This document shows, one piece after another, positions 26,040 to 33,973 of a stretch of DNA of 64,000 nucleotides. The notes beneath the pieces were generated by a model that was given only the letters and a program-made list of their open reading frames with translations, was not told the origin of the DNA and ran no database searches. Source of the DNA: Anaerotignum faecicola (GTDB lineage: Bacteria > Bacillota > Clostridia > Lachnospirales > Anaerotignaceae). A program made the translations under genes and the position numbers. The DNA lies in assembly GCF_003865035.1 (NCBI RefSeq), contig NZ_BHVZ01000014.1, forward strand, positions 62,001 to 126,000, written 5' to 3'. The first letter of the stretch is position 1. Each line of letters starts with the position of its first letter.

Positions 26040-27431
26040 TTATTTCTTTTCCTCAGCGGCCTTTTTCTCAGCCTCTGCTTTTGCTCTTGCTGCTGCAGCG
26101 GCTGCTGCCTTCTTGCCTGCTTCGATTTTCTTTGTCGCTCTGATGGACTGCGCCAGCTGACGCTTTGCAGGACATTCGTAGGAACAAGAACCACATTCGA
26201 TACAATCCAGACCGTGATGCTTTACAAAGCCTTCGCCGTCGCCCTTGATTGCAAAGGCATTCAGCATGAAGGGCATCAGGCCCATAGGGCAATGCTCTAC
26301 GCATTTACCGCAACGGATGCAGTTTCTTTCTTCGGGAATGTATGCTTCGTCCTTTGTGAAGCAAAGCAGACCGGAGGTTGTCTTAACAGACGCAACATCC
26401 AAAGTATACAGTGTGGGACCCATCATAGGACCACCTGCAATCAGCTTTACGGGAGGGTTTGCTTCATTGAAACCGCCAATGGCATCTACCAGATCTCTCA
26501 GCGTCATGCCGATTCTGATTTTGTAGTTGCCGGGGTTTTTGATACCCTTACCGGAAACAGTAACGATTCTTCTCATCAGAGGTCTGCCCTTGCAGATTGC
26601 TCTTTCGATTGCAACAACAGTATCTACGTTGTCTACGATACAGCCTGCGGATGCGGGCAGTGCGCCGGATTTTACTTCTCTCTTTGTGATAGCATAAATC
26701 AGGTGTTTTTCGGAGCCCTGAGGGAATTTTGTTACCAGAGGCTGAACAGTGATATTATCAATGCCCTCGCATGCTTTCTGCATGGAAGCGATTGCTTCGG
26801 GCTTGTTCATTTCGATACCGATTACGCCCTTTGCATTGGGATGCAGCTTCAGCATAATCTGCAGACCTCTTACGATTCTTTCGGGTTCTTCCAGCATCAG
26901 GCGGTAGTCACATGTGAGGTAGGGCTCACATTCAGCCGCATTGATGAGGATGTGATCGATGGGTGTGTCCTTGGGAGGGTTCAGTTTTACGTGTGTAGGG
27001 AAACCTGCACCACCCAGACCAACAACGCCGGCATTTTTGATTGCTGCCAGAATTTCGTCATTTGTCATGGTTGTGTAATCCTTACCTTCGTTGAGACCTT
27101 CGATCTCTTCCATTTTGCCGTCGTTCTTTACAACGATAGCCTTTACCATTGCACCACCGGGTACGAGCATAGGTCTGATGTCTACAACTTCGCCGGAAAC
27201 GGAGGCGAAGATAGGAGAAGACATGAATGCGCCGGACTCAGCGATTTTCTGTCCTACCTTTACATGATCGCCAACGGCAACCAGTGGATCACAAGGAGCA
27301 CCGATGTGCTGGCTCATAGGGTAGAACAACTCAGAGTTTTCTTTGGGCATAATCACCTTGATGGGCTGGTCTTTTGCCAGTTCTTTCCCATCAGGAGGAT
27401 GTACACCACGTTTGAACGTTAAAGCTTGCAT
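26040..27431 (-). CDS. rnfC: Rnf complex subunit RnfC (NADH-binding)
   Basis: 463 residues. The N-terminal part has the GGVHPPDGKE start, followed by an NADH/FMN-binding domain (GLGGAGFPTHVKL) like the NuoF family, an SLBB-like region and two C-terminal [4Fe-4S] motifs, CIRCGKCVEHCP and CIECGSCSYECP. The tail is an Ala/Lys/Glu-rich helix of about 35 residues. It is the NAD+-reducing subunit. First gene of the operon; the possible promoter lies about 80 bases upstream. Confidence 0.95.
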   Translation of the reverse strand: MQALTFKRGVHPPDGKELAKDQPIKVIMPKENSELFYPMSQHIGAPCDPLVAVGDHVKVGQKIAESGAFMSSPIFASVSGEVVDIRPMLVPGGAMVKAIVVKNDGKMEEIEGLNEGKDYTTMTNDEILAAIKNAGVVGLGGAGFPTHVKLNPPKDTPIDHILINAAECEPYLTCDYRLMLEEPERIVRGLQIMLKLHPNAKGVIGIEMNKPEAIASMQKACEGIDNITVQPLVTKFPQGSEKHLIYAITKREVKSGALPASAGCIVDNVDTVVAIERAICKGRPLMRRIVTVSGKGIKNPGNYKIRIGMTLRDLVDAIGGFNEANPPVKLIAGGPMMGPTLYTLDVASVKTTSGLLCFTKDEAYIPEERNCIRCGKCVEHCPMGLMPFMLNAFAIKGDGEGFVKHHGLDCIECGSCSYECPAKRQLAQSIRATKKIEAGKKAAAAAAARAKAEAEKKAAEEKK

Positions 27432-27509
27432 ATTATCCCCCTCTGTTCAAATTTGTCGTGCGCCAGGGATGGCGCTGGTTTAAAGTTATACTTTTGTAAG
27501 AAAATAACT

Positions 27510-27537
27510 ATAATATAACAGCAATATTTTAATACAA
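27510..27537 (-). promoter_or_regulatory. Possible promoter of the rnf operon
   Basis: On the minus strand TTGTAT (27532-27537), 16 bases, TATTAT (27510-27515), 79 bases upstream of rnfC, in a very AT-rich 459-base divergent region (27432-27890). The same region holds, on the plus strand, a TGTCGAA heptamer at 27645 and TATAAT at 27667 that could serve rpoN. Confidence 0.4.
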
Positions 27538-27644
27538 AAATAAGAATTTCTCAATAATTTTGCAGAAAAAAGGCGAAAAAACTTTTTTTCAAAAGAAATT
27601 TTCACCTGATTATTCCAGAAAAGAACCCTTCTTCCACAAAATAA

Positions 27645-27672
27645 TGTCGAAATCTGATCTTTGCGTTATAAT
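27645..27672 (+). promoter_or_regulatory. Possible distal rpoN promoter with Spo0A-like heptamer
   Basis: TGTCGAA (27645-27651) overlaps the expected -35 position for a TATAAT at 27667-27672. The arrangement resembles Spo0A-activated promoters, but the heptamer also occurs by chance in a window of this size, and the distance to rpoN is over 200 bases. Confidence 0.25.
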
Positions 27673-27890
27673 ATTGCTAAGACATCCGCAAAACAAAAAA
27701 ATAATTTGTATGCGAATGAATCATCTCATATAGTTTACACTTATTATCTATAAAAGTAAATGTTAATTTATTACCATAATCTTGGCATATTTTCTCTGCT
27801 TTTTTAGGGATATTTAAACAAAATGGTGGGATTATATTAGATTTTATGATAAAATAAATGCAATCAAGCATCAAGAAAGGGGGATTTTTT

Positions 27891-29288
27891 ATGGAGCTGT
27901 CGCTTCAGGTGCAGCAAAAACAGATTTTATCACAGAAAATGCAGCAGTCTGTGGAGATTTTGCAGATGAATGCCGTGACCCTTTCCGAATATATCCGAGA
28001 ATTTGCGGAGGAGAACCCCCTTGTGGAATGGAATGAGGAAAAGGAGCCCGTGCAGCAGGAAAATACGGAGCTGCTGCAAAAGCTGGAATGGCTTGAGGAG
28101 GCGGATGAGCAGAACCGCAGCCTTTACCGCATGGAGCATGAGCAGGAGGAAAAGGAGCGCGAAACGAATGCCTTCGGCAGAAAAGAAGGGCAGAGTCTGC
28201 GCGAATTTCTCCTTTTTCAGATAAATATACAAAAAATTCCGGCAGGACATAAGGCAGTCCTGCGGTTTCTGGCGGAGAGTACTGCCGAAAGCGGCTATCT
28301 GGAAAAGGATGCCATCGAAATGATGATGGAAAAATATCCGATGAAAAAATCCACTGCCGCAAGAATTCTGGCACAGTTTCAAGCCTTGGAGCCCTCCGGT
28401 GTGGGGGCAAGAAATTTGCAGGAGTGTCTGCTCATTCAGCTGAAGCAGAAAAACGCCTCTGCCCTTTCCATGAAGGTCACAAGAAATTATCTGGATGAGC
28501 TGGCGAAAAACCGCCTTTCCTATATCGCGAAGGCAGAAAAGATTTCCATGGAGCGGCTCATGCGTGCCCTGCAGGAAATTCGCTCCTGTCAGCCCAAGCC
28601 TGGCAGTGGCTTTGCAGGGGAGGACAATGTGCAATATGTCGTGCCGGATGTTCTGGTGGAGCGCAGGGGCGAGGAATTTATCGTCACCACAAACACAACC
28701 GTGATGCCCCGTCTTACCGTCAGCCATAGCTATGTGAAGCTGCTGCGCGAAAAAGCGGATGCACAGACGGAGGAATATATTGCAGAGCAGCTGAAGCGTG
28801 CCGAGTGGGCATTGCAGTGCATCAGCCGCAGAGAAAGCACCTTACAGCAGGTGGTGGAAGCCATCGTGGGAAAGCAGAGGGATTTTTTCTCGGAGCCGCA
28901 GGGGCAGCTTGTGCCTTTGCGTCTGGTGGATATTGCAGAGCAGCTCAATATCCATGAATCCACCGTCAGCCGTGCGGTCAAGGAAAAATATTTGCAGTGT
29001 GAACGCGGTGTGTTCCCGTTGCATACCTTCTTTTCCAAGGCAATGGCAAAGTCCAAGGCAATGGCAAAGACGGAAGCGGCGGAAAATGTTTCTGCGGACA
29101 GCATCAAGAACCGCCTGCGTGCCATCATTGATGCGGAGGAAAAAACAAAACCCCTCAGTGATCGGGAGCTGACGGAGCGCCTGACCGCGGAGGGTGTGCA
29201 GATTTGTCGCCGCACCGTTGCAAAGTACAGAGAAGCCATGGGCATTGCAGGGGCATCTGGCAGAAAGCGATACGACGCAGAAAAGTAA
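27891..29288 (+). CDS. rpoN: RNA polymerase sigma-54 factor
   Basis: 465 residues. The Gln/Leu-rich region I (LQVQQKQILSQKMQQSVEIL in part) that contacts enhancer-binding proteins is at the N-terminus; the core-binding domain follows, then the helix-turn-helix (HESTVSRAVKEKY) and the C-terminal RpoN box, read here as CRRTVAKYRE near residue 440 (usual ARRTVAKYRE, first Ala replaced by Cys). The start ATG at 27891 follows AGAAAGGGGG; the frame is open further upstream without a ribosome site. The enhancer-binding partners are not in the window. Regulators and targets in Clostridia often concern amino-acid and carbon metabolism. Confidence 0.93.
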   Translation: MELSLQVQQKQILSQKMQQSVEILQMNAVTLSEYIREFAEENPLVEWNEEKEPVQQENTELLQKLEWLEEADEQNRSLYRMEHEQEEKERETNAFGRKEGQSLREFLLFQINIQKIPAGHKAVLRFLAESTAESGYLEKDAIEMMMEKYPMKKSTAARILAQFQALEPSGVGARNLQECLLIQLKQKNASALSMKVTRNYLDELAKNRLSYIAKAEKISMERLMRALQEIRSCQPKPGSGFAGEDNVQYVVPDVLVERRGEEFIVTTNTTVMPRLTVSHSYVKLLREKADAQTEEYIAEQLKRAEWALQCISRRESTLQQVVEAIVGKQRDFFSEPQGQLVPLRLVDIAEQLNIHESTVSRAVKEKYLQCERGVFPLHTFFSKAMAKSKAMAKTEAAENVSADSIKNRLRAIIDAEEKTKPLSDRELTERLTAEGVQICRRTVAKYREAMGIAGASGRKRYDAEK

Positions 29289-29321
29289 AATGAGATTTTA
29301 ATGATTTGGAGTATACTTAAT

Positions 29322-30764
29322 ATGGTAGAAATTTTTCAGCTACAGCTGCATAAATCAAGTGCCGTTCCTCTTTATCAGCAGCTGGCAGAGGGCATTGAGG
29401 GGATGATTACGGATGGTGTTCTGCTTGCCAACAGCAAGCTGCCGCCCATCCGCAAAACGGCGGAGCATTTCGGAGTGAATACTGTTACGATTGTCAATGC
29501 GTATAAGCTGCTTGAGAAAAAGCAGCTGGTCTATTCGCGCGTGGGCAGTGGCACCTTTGTTTCGCCCCTGCCTGTGGAGCATATTCCGGAGCCTGTGGCA
29601 AGCCGCAATCTCCGTTCCTTTGAAAGCGGTCTTTCCATGGAAAATGCCATCAATTTTACAAGCACCTCTCTGCCGAATGAAATGTTCCCTGTGGATGCGT
29701 TTAAGGAGGCGTTCAATGCGGTGCTGGATAGGGAAAAGGGCGGAGCCTTCCGCTATATGGACAGCATGGGCTATGCCCCCCTGCGCGAGCAGCTTTGCCG
29801 TTATCTTATGAATTATGGCATCAAAACCTCTCCGGAAAACGTGCAGATCATCTCCGGCGCACAGCAGGGCATTGATATCATTTCAAAGGCGATGCTGCGC
29901 TATGGGGATGTTGTTTTTGTGGAAAAGCCCACGTTTTACGGTGCAGCGGGTGCATTTCTGTCCCGTGGGGGCAAGCTGATAGAGATTCCTCTGGAGGAGG
30001 ATGGCATGGATATGGTCATTCTGGAAAATTTCCTCAAGCTGTATCATCCGCGTTTTATTTATATGATGGCATATTATCAGACCCCGACAGGCATCTCCTA
30101 TTCCATGGAGAAAAAACGCCGCCTGCTTGAGCTGGCAGAAAAATACGATACCTATATCATCGAGGAGGACGATTTTTACGATTTCCATTATGATAAGGAG
30201 CCGATTGTTCCCCTGAAGGCGTTAGATTATAAAAATCGTGTCATTTATATCAAAAGCTTTTCCAAAATCCTCATGCCCGGTCTGCGCATGGGGCTGATTG
30301 TGTTGCCGAAGAAAATCCATCAGGCAGTCATGGAAGCAAAATATACGACAGATATTTCCACCTCCGGCTTTATCCAGAGAGCCTTGGAATATTATCTGCG
30401 CGAATTTGGCTGGGGGGAGCATGCCGCACAGGCAAGGCGCTACGGCGGCGAGAAATACCGCAAAATGCTTTCCGCCGCAAGAAAATATCTCTCCGATGTG
30501 GCGAAATACGGACAGCCAAACGGCGGTGTCAGCCTTTGGGTGGAGCTGCCCGTGGGCGTGGGCGCAGAAGCGCTTTGCAGCCGTATGCTGGAAAAGAACG
30601 TCATTCTCACCCCCGGCAGTCAGTATGATATCAGCGGCGAGGAAAATCGCCATATCCGTCTCAGCTTCCTGAACCTCAGTGATGATAAGATAGAGGTTGG
30701 GCTGAAGCGCATCGGGGATATGATTCGCGCCATGCTGGAGGAAAAATTTCTTACACTGCCTTGA
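29322..30764 (+). CDS. MocR-type GntR regulator with aminotransferase domain
   Basis: 480 residues. Residues 10-75 form a GntR winged helix (LYQQLAEGIEGMI, LPPIRKTAEHFGVNTVTIVNAYK in parts, GSGTFV). From about 100 on it is a class I PLP aminotransferase fold with the NVQIISGAQQGID loop, YQTPTG and SFSKILMPGLRMG, whose lysine would hold PLP. Such MocR proteins sense PLP or an amino acid adduct; some are enzymatically active. The ATG at 29322 is preferred to 29301 because TTGGAG lies upstream at usable distance. It starts 33 bases after rpoN. The alaS promoter begins at its stop codon. Confidence 0.85.
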   Translation: MVEIFQLQLHKSSAVPLYQQLAEGIEGMITDGVLLANSKLPPIRKTAEHFGVNTVTIVNAYKLLEKKQLVYSRVGSGTFVSPLPVEHIPEPVASRNLRSFESGLSMENAINFTSTSLPNEMFPVDAFKEAFNAVLDREKGGAFRYMDSMGYAPLREQLCRYLMNYGIKTSPENVQIISGAQQGIDIISKAMLRYGDVVFVEKPTFYGAAGAFLSRGGKLIEIPLEEDGMDMVILENFLKLYHPRFIYMMAYYQTPTGISYSMEKKRRLLELAEKYDTYIIEEDDFYDFHYDKEPIVPLKALDYKNRVIYIKSFSKILMPGLRMGLIVLPKKIHQAVMEAKYTTDISTSGFIQRALEYYLREFGWGEHAAQARRYGGEKYRKMLSAARKYLSDVAKYGQPNGGVSLWVELPVGVGAEALCSRMLEKNVILTPGSQYDISGEENRHIRLSFLNLSDDKIEVGLKRIGDMIRAMLEEKFLTLP

Positions 30765-30789
30765 CAAACGGATTTCAAGTGCCTATAAT
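30761..30789 (+). promoter_or_regulatory. Consensus sigma-A promoter of alaS
   Basis: TTGACA (30761-30766), 17 bases, TATAAT (30784-30789): a perfect consensus. The -35 overlaps the TGA stop of the upstream MocR gene. Confidence 0.92.
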
Positions 30790-30797
30790 CAAATCAT

Positions 30798-31076
30798 TAT
30801 TAGAAAAACAGAAAAAAGTCAGGAAAAGAAGGAGTACATTTTGGTTCGGACTTTCAGAGAGAGGCAGCTTGGTGGGAAAGCCTCAGCAGCACAGAATGGA
30901 AGCAGTCTTTTCGGTTTCTCTTGTTTCTTCAAAGGAAACAGGCTCCGCAGTGGAATAAAAAAGTATATTGCGGCGTAAATCGGCGTTAACGATTTCGAGT
31001 GACGGCAGCAAAGCCGTAACTAGGGTGGTACCACGGTAAATTCGTCCCTGTTCTTCGGAACAGGGATTTTTTTCAT
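30798..31076 (+). ncRNA. T-box leader of alaS
   Basis: The T-box core AGGGTGGTACCACGG (from 31022) and the preceding AACTAGGGTGG context form the antiterminator, with a TGGT bulge that pairs with an NCCA tRNA end having A at the discriminator, as tRNA-Ala has. The competing terminator is GTCCCTGTTC TTCGGAACAGGGA plus a T run (31043-31075). Upstream, AAGGAGTACATTTT and CAGAGAGAGGCAGC...GGAAAGCC fit stem I elements. The specifier codon was not resolved by eye, but the downstream gene makes alanine (GCN) expected. Uncharged tRNA-Ala would favour read-through into alaS. Confidence 0.92.
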
Positions 31077-31138
31077 TACCCAAAAAACAGGATTTTATTG
31101 TGGGAATTATATTTTTATCTTTTTAAGGAGGAAAAGCT

Positions 31139-33781
31139 ATGAAAAATCTCGGTGTAAACGAAATCAGAGAGCTGTTTCTGCAGTTCTTTGAATCCAAAGA
31201 CCATCTGCGTCTGAAATCCTTTTCCGTCGTTCCCCGTAACGACAAGAGCCTGCTGTTGATTAACTCCGGTATGGCACCCATGAAGGCATACTTCACAGGG
31301 CAGGAAACACCCCCCAGTAAGCGTGTCACAACCTGTCAGAAATGTATCCGTACAGGGGATATTGATAATGTCGGCAAAACCGCGCGCCACGGCACATTTT
31401 TTGAAATGCTGGGCGATTTCTCCTTTGGCGATTATTTTAAGAACGAAATCATCCCTTGGTCTTGGGAGTTTGTTACCAAATGGCTGGAAATCCCTGAGGA
31501 TAAGCTGTATGTCACCATCTATGAGGAGGATGACGAAACAGGCGAAATCTGGCATGAAAAGGTTGGTCTGCCTTGGGACAGAATCAAGAAGCTTGGCAAG
31601 GAGGATAACTTCTGGCAGCATGGTACAGGTCCCTGTGGCCCCTGTACGGAAATCTATTATGACCGCGGTCCCGAATATGGCTGCAACAGCCCTACCTGTG
31701 GCGTTGGCTGTGACTGCGACAGATACATGGAATTCTGGAATCTGGTTTTGACACAGTTCGATGCGCATGAGGATGGCACCTATACCGAGCTGGATCATAA
31801 AAACGTAGATACCGGCATGGGTCTGGAACGTATGGCAACCATCATGCAGGGCGTAGATTCCATTTTCGATGTGGATACCGTAAAATATATCCGCGATGCG
31901 GTTTGTCAGAAGGCAGGCGTGGAATATGGCAAGGAGCATAAGATTGACGTTTCCGTTCGTATCATCACAGACCATATCCGTTCCGTTACAATCATGACCG
32001 CAGACGGCGTTCTGCCCTCCAACGAAGGGCGCGGCTATGTATTGAGAAGACTGCTGCGTCGTGCGGCGCGCCATGGCAAGCTTTTGGGTATTCAGGGTGA
32101 ATTCCTTGCAGAGCTTTCCAAGGCTGTTATCACCTGCAGCGGCGAAGCATATCCTGAGCTGGTGGATAAGCAGGATTATATCTTTAAGATTCTTTCCATC
32201 GAGGAGAACAGCTTCTATAAGACTATCGATAAGGGTATGGAAATCCTCAAGGAGGATATGGAGGAAATGAAAGCCGCAGGCGAAACCGTGATGAGCGGCG
32301 AAAAATCCTTCCGCCTGTATGATACCTATGGCTTCCCTGTTGATTTGACAAAGGAAATTCTGGAAGAAGCAGGCATGCGCGTGGATGAGGAGGCTTTTGC
32401 GAAGGAAATGCAGGCACAGAAGGATCGTGCGCGTAAGGCAAGAGGCGGCGAGGGCTACATGGGCGCAGCCGTAACCGTATACGATGAGCTGCCTACCGAT
32501 CTGGAAACAAAATTTGCAGGCTATGATGTGGATACCGTAGCGGATGCAAAAATCGTTGCTCTGGTTGCAAACGATGCCGTTGCAGATGGCGCACAGGCAG
32601 AGGATTCCGTTGTGGTATTCCTCGACAGAACTCCCTTCTACGCAGAAAGCGGCGGTCAGGTTGGCGATCATGGTATCATCAAAACCGCAAACGGCGTAGT
32701 TAAGGTAACAAACTGCATGAAGGTAATCGGCGGCAAAATCGCGCATCAGGGCGTGGTAGAGGAAGGCTCCGTTACCGTTGGCGATATTGCCTGTGCAGAA
32801 ATCGACAAAAAACACAGAATGGCTTCCGCAAGAAACCACTCCGCAACCCATCTGCTGCAGAAGGCATTGAGAACTGTTCTGGGGACACACGTTGAGCAGT
32901 CCGGCTCCTATGTCAGCGCAGACAGACTGCGTTTCGACTTCACCCATTTCACCGCTATGACACCGGATGAAATCAAAGAGGTGGAAAGACTGGTCAATGA
33001 AGCTATCTTCGCAAGCTATCCCATTGTTGCGGAGGAAATGAGCATTGATGCGGCAAGAGAGAAGGGCGCAATGGCGCTCTTTGGCGAGAAATACGGCGAT
33101 ATCGTGCGCGTGGTTGATATGGGCGGCTACAGCGTTGAGCTTTGCGGCGGCGCACATCTGAAAAATACGGCACAGGTTGGTTCCTTTAAAATTGTTTCCG
33201 AAAACGGCGTTGCCGCAGGTGTCAGACGTATTGAAGCGCTGACAGGCGAAGGCGCACTCCTGCATTATCAGGCGCAGGAGGATGAGGTGCGTACACTGGC
33301 ACAGATGGTGAAAACCTCTCCCGATAAGCTGGTGGCAAGAGTGGAACAGCTCTTGGCAGAGCAGAAGGAACTTTCCAAGGAGCTGGAAAAGCTGAAAGCA
33401 AAAATGGCAGGCGGCGCTGCGGATGAAATGCTGAGCAAGAAGGTTGATATCAATGGCGTGGCAGTGCTTGCGGCAGAGGTCAAGGATATGGATGCCAACG
33501 CAATGCGTACCCTTGGCGATCAGCTGAAAAACAAGCTTGGCAGCGGCGTAATCGTTCTGGCAGGCGCGGCAGGCGGCAAAGTAAGCCTGATGGCAATGGC
33601 AACCGATGATGCTGTGAAAAAGGGCGCACATGCAGGCAATATCATCAAGGCGGCAGCAGCAGTCTGCGGCGGTGGCGGCGGCGGTCGTCCCAATATGGCG
33701 CAGGCAGGCGGCAAGGACGCATCCAAGATTGCCGATGCACTGGAAAAAGCAAAGGAAATCGTTGCAGAACAGATGAAGTAA
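31139..33781 (+). CDS. alaS: Alanyl-tRNA synthetase
   Basis: 880 residues, the standard bacterial length. The class II catalytic core is at the N-terminus (FLQFFESKDH, motif 2 HHP-type FTDSGM-like region as LLLINSGMAPMK, TRHGTFFEMLGDFSFGDYFK region), followed by the tRNA-binding helices, the editing domain with RNHSATHLL and CGGAH for zinc binding, and the C-terminal C-Ala domain ending in the glycine-rich GGGGGGRPNMAQAGG loop. It charges tRNA-Ala with alanine and clears Ser/Gly mischarging. Ribosome site AAGGAGG. Expression is controlled by the T-box leader. Confidence 0.97.
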   Translation: MKNLGVNEIRELFLQFFESKDHLRLKSFSVVPRNDKSLLLINSGMAPMKAYFTGQETPPSKRVTTCQKCIRTGDIDNVGKTARHGTFFEMLGDFSFGDYFKNEIIPWSWEFVTKWLEIPEDKLYVTIYEEDDETGEIWHEKVGLPWDRIKKLGKEDNFWQHGTGPCGPCTEIYYDRGPEYGCNSPTCGVGCDCDRYMEFWNLVLTQFDAHEDGTYTELDHKNVDTGMGLERMATIMQGVDSIFDVDTVKYIRDAVCQKAGVEYGKEHKIDVSVRIITDHIRSVTIMTADGVLPSNEGRGYVLRRLLRRAARHGKLLGIQGEFLAELSKAVITCSGEAYPELVDKQDYIFKILSIEENSFYKTIDKGMEILKEDMEEMKAAGETVMSGEKSFRLYDTYGFPVDLTKEILEEAGMRVDEEAFAKEMQAQKDRARKARGGEGYMGAAVTVYDELPTDLETKFAGYDVDTVADAKIVALVANDAVADGAQAEDSVVVFLDRTPFYAESGGQVGDHGIIKTANGVVKVTNCMKVIGGKIAHQGVVEEGSVTVGDIACAEIDKKHRMASARNHSATHLLQKALRTVLGTHVEQSGSYVSADRLRFDFTHFTAMTPDEIKEVERLVNEAIFASYPIVAEEMSIDAAREKGAMALFGEKYGDIVRVVDMGGYSVELCGGAHLKNTAQVGSFKIVSENGVAAGVRRIEALTGEGALLHYQAQEDEVRTLAQMVKTSPDKLVARVEQLLAEQKELSKELEKLKAKMAGGAADEMLSKKVDINGVAVLAAEVKDMDANAMRTLGDQLKNKLGSGVIVLAGAAGGKVSLMAMATDDAVKKGAHAGNIIKAAAAVCGGGGGGRPNMAQAGGKDASKIADALEKAKEIVAEQMK

Positions 33782-33806
33782 GTTAAAAATAGAACGTATA
33801 TAAAGA

Positions 33807-33838
33807 AAGGGTATCTCCGAGAGGAGATACCCTTTTTT
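33807..33838 (+). terminator. Terminator of alaS
   Basis: AAGGGTATCTCC pairs perfectly with GGAGATACCCTT across a GAGA loop, followed by T run. Confidence 0.92.
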
Positions 33839-33888
33839 GCGTCTGCACAGAAGGCTTTATGCGCTGCGGATGAAGCGTAGCGGCTTTT

Positions 33889-33952
33889 GTCGAAACTTTC
33901 TTTCTGCCCTCGCCCCGTTTTGACAAAAAAAGCGGTTCTGTTTGTTTAGAAT
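33889..33952 (+). promoter_or_regulatory. Spo0A-dependent-type promoter of spoIIE
   Basis: A perfect 0A heptamer TGTCGAA at 33889-33895 stands 24 bases before TTGACA (33920-33925), which is separated from TAGAAT (33947-33952) by 21 bases. The 21-22 base spacer is the known peculiarity of the Bacillus spoIIE and spoIIG promoters, which sigma-A uses only with phosphorylated Spo0A. TTGACAAA itself also resembles a 0A box. Confidence 0.75.
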
Positions 33953-33973
33953 GGGCGTATGGAGGGAAGCAGT

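Noticed and set aside
25989..27422. 477-codon plus-strand frame opposite rnfC
   Set aside because: rnfC is unmistakable on the minus strand with iron-sulfur motifs; the opposite frame has no recognisable domain.
31115..33631. 838-codon open frame antisense to alaS
   Set aside because: Mirror of a highly conserved synthetase; composition is Cys/His/Ile-rich without domains, and no ribosome site is seen.
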